Source: Nonomuraea muscovyensis (GTDB lineage: Bacteria > Actinomycetota > Actinomycetes > Streptosporangiales > Streptosporangiaceae). From it: a DNA stretch of 64,000 bases. Position 1 is the first letter of the stretch, and each line of letters starts with the position of its first letter. This document shows positions 61,205 to 64,000 of this stretch, piece by piece. The stretch is from assembly GCF_014207745.1 (NCBI RefSeq), contig NZ_JACHJB010000001.1, positions 3,038,001 to 3,102,000 on the forward strand, read 5' to 3'. The notes below the pieces were generated by a model, which saw only the letters and a list, made by a program, of their open reading frames with translations, was not told the origin of the DNA and made no database searches. Made by a program: the position numbers and the translations under genes.

Positions 61205-61677
61205 CGGCCCTTCCTGCCCAACGGCGCCAGCAGCGCGAATCCGGTCACGGCCAGCGTGCAGGCCAGGATGACGAGCTGCACGCCGTACTCGATGCCCTGG
61301 GTGGGCAGCAGCCGGTGGCCCATGTGGAAGCCGGTGTGCACGCCGACCGCCATCCACAGCGCCCCGCCGCGCACCAGGGCCGCCGCGCAGGCGAAGCCCA
61401 GCGCGCTCGCGGTCACCAGGTAGAGCAGCCGCTCCGTCACGGTGTCGGCGGGGCTGGAGGAGAGGATGTGCAGGGCGCCGAAGACGACCGACACGATGAT
61501 CAGCACGGCGCGGGGCGACAGGCGGCCCGACAGCGTGTCCTGCAGGTGGCCGCGCCACAGCAGTTCCTCCGGGAACGCCTGGCCGAGCACGATGATCGCC
61601 ATCGTCAGGGGCATCATCGGCAGCACCGGCGCGACCGTCTCCTGCCACGGGGCCCAGACGGCCGCACCGAGCGCCAC
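61162..61677 (-). pseudogene. CPBP intramembrane metalloprotease, N-terminus lost
   Basis: The C-terminal ~170 residues of a CPBP/Abi protease remain: motif 1 PEELLWRGHLQ (EEx3R), motif 2 FGALHI and motif 3 VHTGFHMGH, all metal-binding residues present, with about four membrane helices. About 80-100 N-terminal residues and helices of the family are missing. The frame continues without start beyond 61677 into sequence that belongs to the response-regulator remnant, so the 5' end was cut by a deletion. Confidence 0.75.
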
Positions 61678-61686
61678 CGACAGCGC

Positions 61687-62235
61687 GTTGCCGGCGAGGC
61701 GGCCGGCGGGCAGGAGGCGCTGCGGGTGATCGCCGCGCGGCGCCCCGACGTGGCGCTGGTCGACATGCGGATGCCGGGGATGGACGGCGTCGAGCTGATC
61801 ACCCGGCTGGCCGCCGAGCAGCCGCGGGTGGCCGCCATCGTGCTGAGCACGTTCGACGAGGACGACTACATCTTCGGCGCCCTGCGCGCCGGCGCCACCG
61901 GATACCTGCTGAAGGACTGCTCACCCGAGGACCTCGTCTCGGCGGTCCACCGGGTGGCGCGCGGGGAGACCGTGCTGGGCAGCCCGGTGGCCGCCCGCCT
62001 GGTGGCCGAGCTGCGGCACGCCCCGCCGCCGGCCGCGACCGCCTTCCGCGGCCAGGAGCTGCTGTCGGCCCGCGAGGTCGAGGTCGCCAGGATGGTCGCC
62101 GCCGGCGCCGCCAACAGGGAGATCGCCGCCCGGCTGTTCATCACCGAGGGCACGGTCAAGAACCACGTCTCCAGCGTGCTGCGCAAGCTCGCTCTGCGCG
62201 ACCGCATCCAGCTCGCCCTACGCGTCAAACCATAG
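61687..62235 (+). pseudogene. NarL-type response regulator, N-terminus lost
   Basis: Begins abruptly in the receiver domain at VAGEAAGGQEALRVIAARRP, includes the phosphoacceptor Asp in VALVDMRMPGMDG, Lys in GYLLKDCSPED and an intact LuxR domain (LLSAREVEVARMVAAGAANRE, GTVKNHVSSVLRKL). The first ~40 residues with the acidic pocket are absent and no start codon with ribosome-binding site is present. The break coincides with the cut end of the CPBP gene on the other strand. Confidence 0.75.
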
Positions 62236-62304
62236 CCCTCACCTGGGCTGACGCCGAGCTTAGGGCGGCCGGGGGGCGGGAAGGGCACCCCCGAGGAGGC
62301 TGTC

Positions 62305-63714
62305 ATGGTGACTTCACGGAGCATCTTCCGCCGCAAACCGGTCGAGCGGATCGCCACCGAACACGAGGGGGAGCTCACCCGCACGCTGGGCCTGTGGCAG
62401 CTCACCGCCATCGGCATCGGGGGCATCATCGGCGCCGGCATCTTCGCCCTCGCCGGCGCGGTCGCCAACCAGACGGCGGGCCCGGCGGTGCTCATCTCGT
62501 TCCTCATCGCCGGCGTGGCCAGCGCCGCCGCGGCCTTCTCCTACGCCGAGTTCGCCGGGCTCATCCCGAAGGCCGGCTCGGCCTACACCTACGGGTACGC
62601 CGTGCTGGGCGAGATCGTGGGCTGGTTCATCGGCTGGGACCTGCTGCTGGAGTACACCGCCATCGTCGCCGTCGTGGCCATCGGCATCTCGGGCTACTTC
62701 GGCTTCCTCGTCCAGCAACTCGGCGTCGAGGTGCCCGCCTGGATGCTCGGCGCGCCCGGCACCGGCGAGGGCCACGTCGTGGACCTGTTCGCGGTGATCC
62801 TCTGCCTGCTCATCGCGTACCTGCTGAACCTCGGCATCAAGAGCGCGGCCAGGTTCGAGACGTTCGTGGTCGCCATCAAGGTCGCCGTGGTGCTGCTGGT
62901 GATCGTCGTCGGCTTCTTCTACATCAACACCGCCAACTACACGCCGTTCTTCCCGTTCGGGATCGGCGGGGCGATCACCGGCGCGGCCACCGTGTTCTTC
63001 GCCGTCTTCGGCTACGACGCGATGAGCACCGCGGCGGAGGAGTCGAAGGACGCCACGCGCCACATGCCCAGGGCGATCATCTACTCGCTGGTCATCTCGA
63101 TGATCCTGTACGTGCTCGCCACACTGGTGCTCACCGGCATGCAGAACTACCGCGAGATCGACCCCGAGAGCGGCTTCTCCTCGGCGTTCGCCTCGGTGGG
63201 GCTGTCGGGGCTGGCGACAGTGATCGCCGTCGGCGCCATCGTCGGCATCCTGACCGTCATGTTCACGTTCATGCTGGGCGTGACCCGGGTGTGGTTCTCG
63301 ATGAGCCGCGACGGGCTGCTGCCGCAGTGGTTCGCCAAGCTGCACCCCGTCCGGCGGGTGCCGACGCGCGTCACCTGGATCGTCGGCGTCGCCTCGGCCG
63401 TGATCGCGGGCTTCCTGCCCATCAGGGAGGCGGCGGAGCTGACCAACATCGGCATCCTGCTGGCCTTCGTGGTGGTCTGCCTGGCCGTGATCGTGCTCCG
63501 CTATCGCAGCCCCGAGTTGCCCAGGACCTTCCGGATGCCGGGGATGCCGGTGGTGCCGGCCATCGGCGCGGTCTTCTCCGTCTGGCTGATCACGTTCCTG
63601 GCGCCGGAGACCTGGCTGCGGTTCGCCGTCTGGTTCCTGCTCGGACTGGTCATCTACTTCGCCTACAGCCGTCGGCACTCCGAGCTGGAGCGCGCCCCCA
63701 AGTCGCGGGAGTAG
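62305..63714 (+). CDS. APC-family amino-acid permease
   Basis: A 469-residue permease with about 12 membrane helices. The N-terminus GELTRTLGLWQLTAIGIGGI IGAGIF (helix 1, the substrate-binding break GIGGIIGAGIF) and FAGLIPKAGSAYTYGYAVLG are typical of cationic amino-acid transporters of the YfnA/CAT type. GAGGAGG precedes ATG 62305. Length is as usual. Probably imports amino acids in symport with protons. Monocistronic. Confidence 0.92.
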   Translation: MVTSRSIFRRKPVERIATEHEGELTRTLGLWQLTAIGIGGIIGAGIFALAGAVANQTAGPAVLISFLIAGVASAAAAFSYAEFAGLIPKAGSAYTYGYAVLGEIVGWFIGWDLLLEYTAIVAVVAIGISGYFGFLVQQLGVEVPAWMLGAPGTGEGHVVDLFAVILCLLIAYLLNLGIKSAARFETFVVAIKVAVVLLVIVVGFFYINTANYTPFFPFGIGGAITGAATVFFAVFGYDAMSTAAEESKDATRHMPRAIIYSLVISMILYVLATLVLTGMQNYREIDPESGFSSAFASVGLSGLATVIAVGAIVGILTVMFTFMLGVTRVWFSMSRDGLLPQWFAKLHPVRRVPTRVTWIVGVASAVIAGFLPIREAAELTNIGILLAFVVVCLAVIVLRYRSPELPRTFRMPGMPVVPAIGAVFSVWLITFLAPETWLRFAVWFLLGLVIYFAYSRRHSELERAPKSRE

Positions 63715-63796
63715 GGACCGCGCGGCCGAGTTGCGGGAAGTCGCCCCGGAAACTCCGCCGGAGCGGTTAGTGTCACTTCGGACACAAGGAGTGACG

Positions 63797-64000
63797 ATGA
63801 GCAAGCTTGCGCGGGCCGTGGAGCTGAAGGCCGAGCTGGTCCACTTCGCCACCTCGGGCAGGTTCGGCCGCGAGCTGGACGCCGTGCTCGACCGCTTCTA
63901 CGCGGACGGGCCGCCCGCCGACGAGGCCGCCGCCTTCCTCCCGGTCGACTTCTTCGCCCACCAGCACGAGCTGTCCGGCGGCGGCACGGTCATCGACCGG
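63797..64000 (+). CDS. Hypothetical protein, 3' end beyond window
   Basis: The first 68 codons of a gene starting at ATG 63797 behind AAGGAG (5-base spacing). The product begins MSKLARAVELKAELVHFATS, then GRFGRELDAVLDRFYADG and VDFFAHQHELSGGGTVID. This resembles SEC-C-type or plasmid-partition-like proteins but is too short to name. Confidence 0.6.
   Translation, partial: MSKLARAVELKAELVHFATSGRFGRELDAVLDRFYADGPPADEAAAFLPVDFFAHQHELSGGGTVIDR

Overview
The window looks like chromosome from a high-GC actinomycete. The evidence is strongly GC-biased third codon positions, frequent GTG/TTG starts, several leaderless-type promoters, a Tat-exported cholesterol oxidase, a SARP regulator, paired DesK/NarL-type two-component systems and an actinobacterial lanthipeptide locus. 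The gene content suggests a Streptosporangiaceae-like soil actinomycete (Nonomuraea/Streptosporangium type); this is inference, because there is no rRNA or other typing gene.

Positions 1-9900 are an accessory, decayed region. They hold the 3' end of an IS256 transposase, remnants of ISAs1- and IS5-type transposases, two ~190-bp copies of a tRNA-Phe-derived segment (2158-2347 and 5894-6086), two exact 46-bp copies of a tRNA-Arg 3' end (8224-8269 and 8995-9040), and the C-terminal part of a tyrosine integrase. Between them lie small cargo genes: a LysR regulator, secreted or membrane-anchored hypotheticals and a dienelactone-hydrolase-like protein. Positions 9900-14450 are a four-gene molybdoenzyme operon (four-cluster ferredoxin, NrfD-type membrane anchor, Tat-exported Mo-bisPGD catalytic subunit, TorD-like chaperone) with a palindrome-containing promoter.

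Positions 14600-29400 hold a MarR-methyltransferase pair, a 1731-codon HEAT-repeat frame that runs into a Nudix domain, an HxlR/epoxide-hydrolase divergent pair, an orphan 14-repeat WD40 protein, a WXG-like membrane protein, an AraC regulator divergent from a TIGR03086-type protein, and small exported or hypothetical proteins.

Positions 29700-37950 are a class II lanthipeptide cluster: histidine kinase, response regulator, 62-aa Cys-rich precursor, LanM, an ABC exporter without a C39 peptidase, and a BBE-type flavoprotein with both residues for bicovalent FAD. LanM, exporter and flavoprotein overlap by GTGA, so they are probably co-translated. Positions 38850-42200 carry a dehydrogenase/AhpD-like pair behind a KstR2-like operator, then a cholesterol oxidase. 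Directly downstream (42204-42654) are two tiny genes whose products start MIGAL. They sit behind two near-identical promoters, each with three heptamer repeats spaced 11 and 12 bp, the architecture recognised by SARP activators. A SARP-NB-ARC-TPR regulator lies convergently next door and is itself preceded by a small exported peptide gene. This peptide/SARP module is my best candidate for something undescribed.

Positions 45600-64000 are more ordinary: ECF sigma and membrane partner, thiC with a TPP riboswitch, two ABC-2 transporter/two-component modules, a DUF6745 protein, a TetR regulator with strong palindromes, small secreted proteins, a secreted alpha/beta hydrolase, a deletion scar joining a truncated CPBP protease to a truncated response regulator, and an amino-acid permease. 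No CRISPR array, rRNA or intact tRNA was seen.
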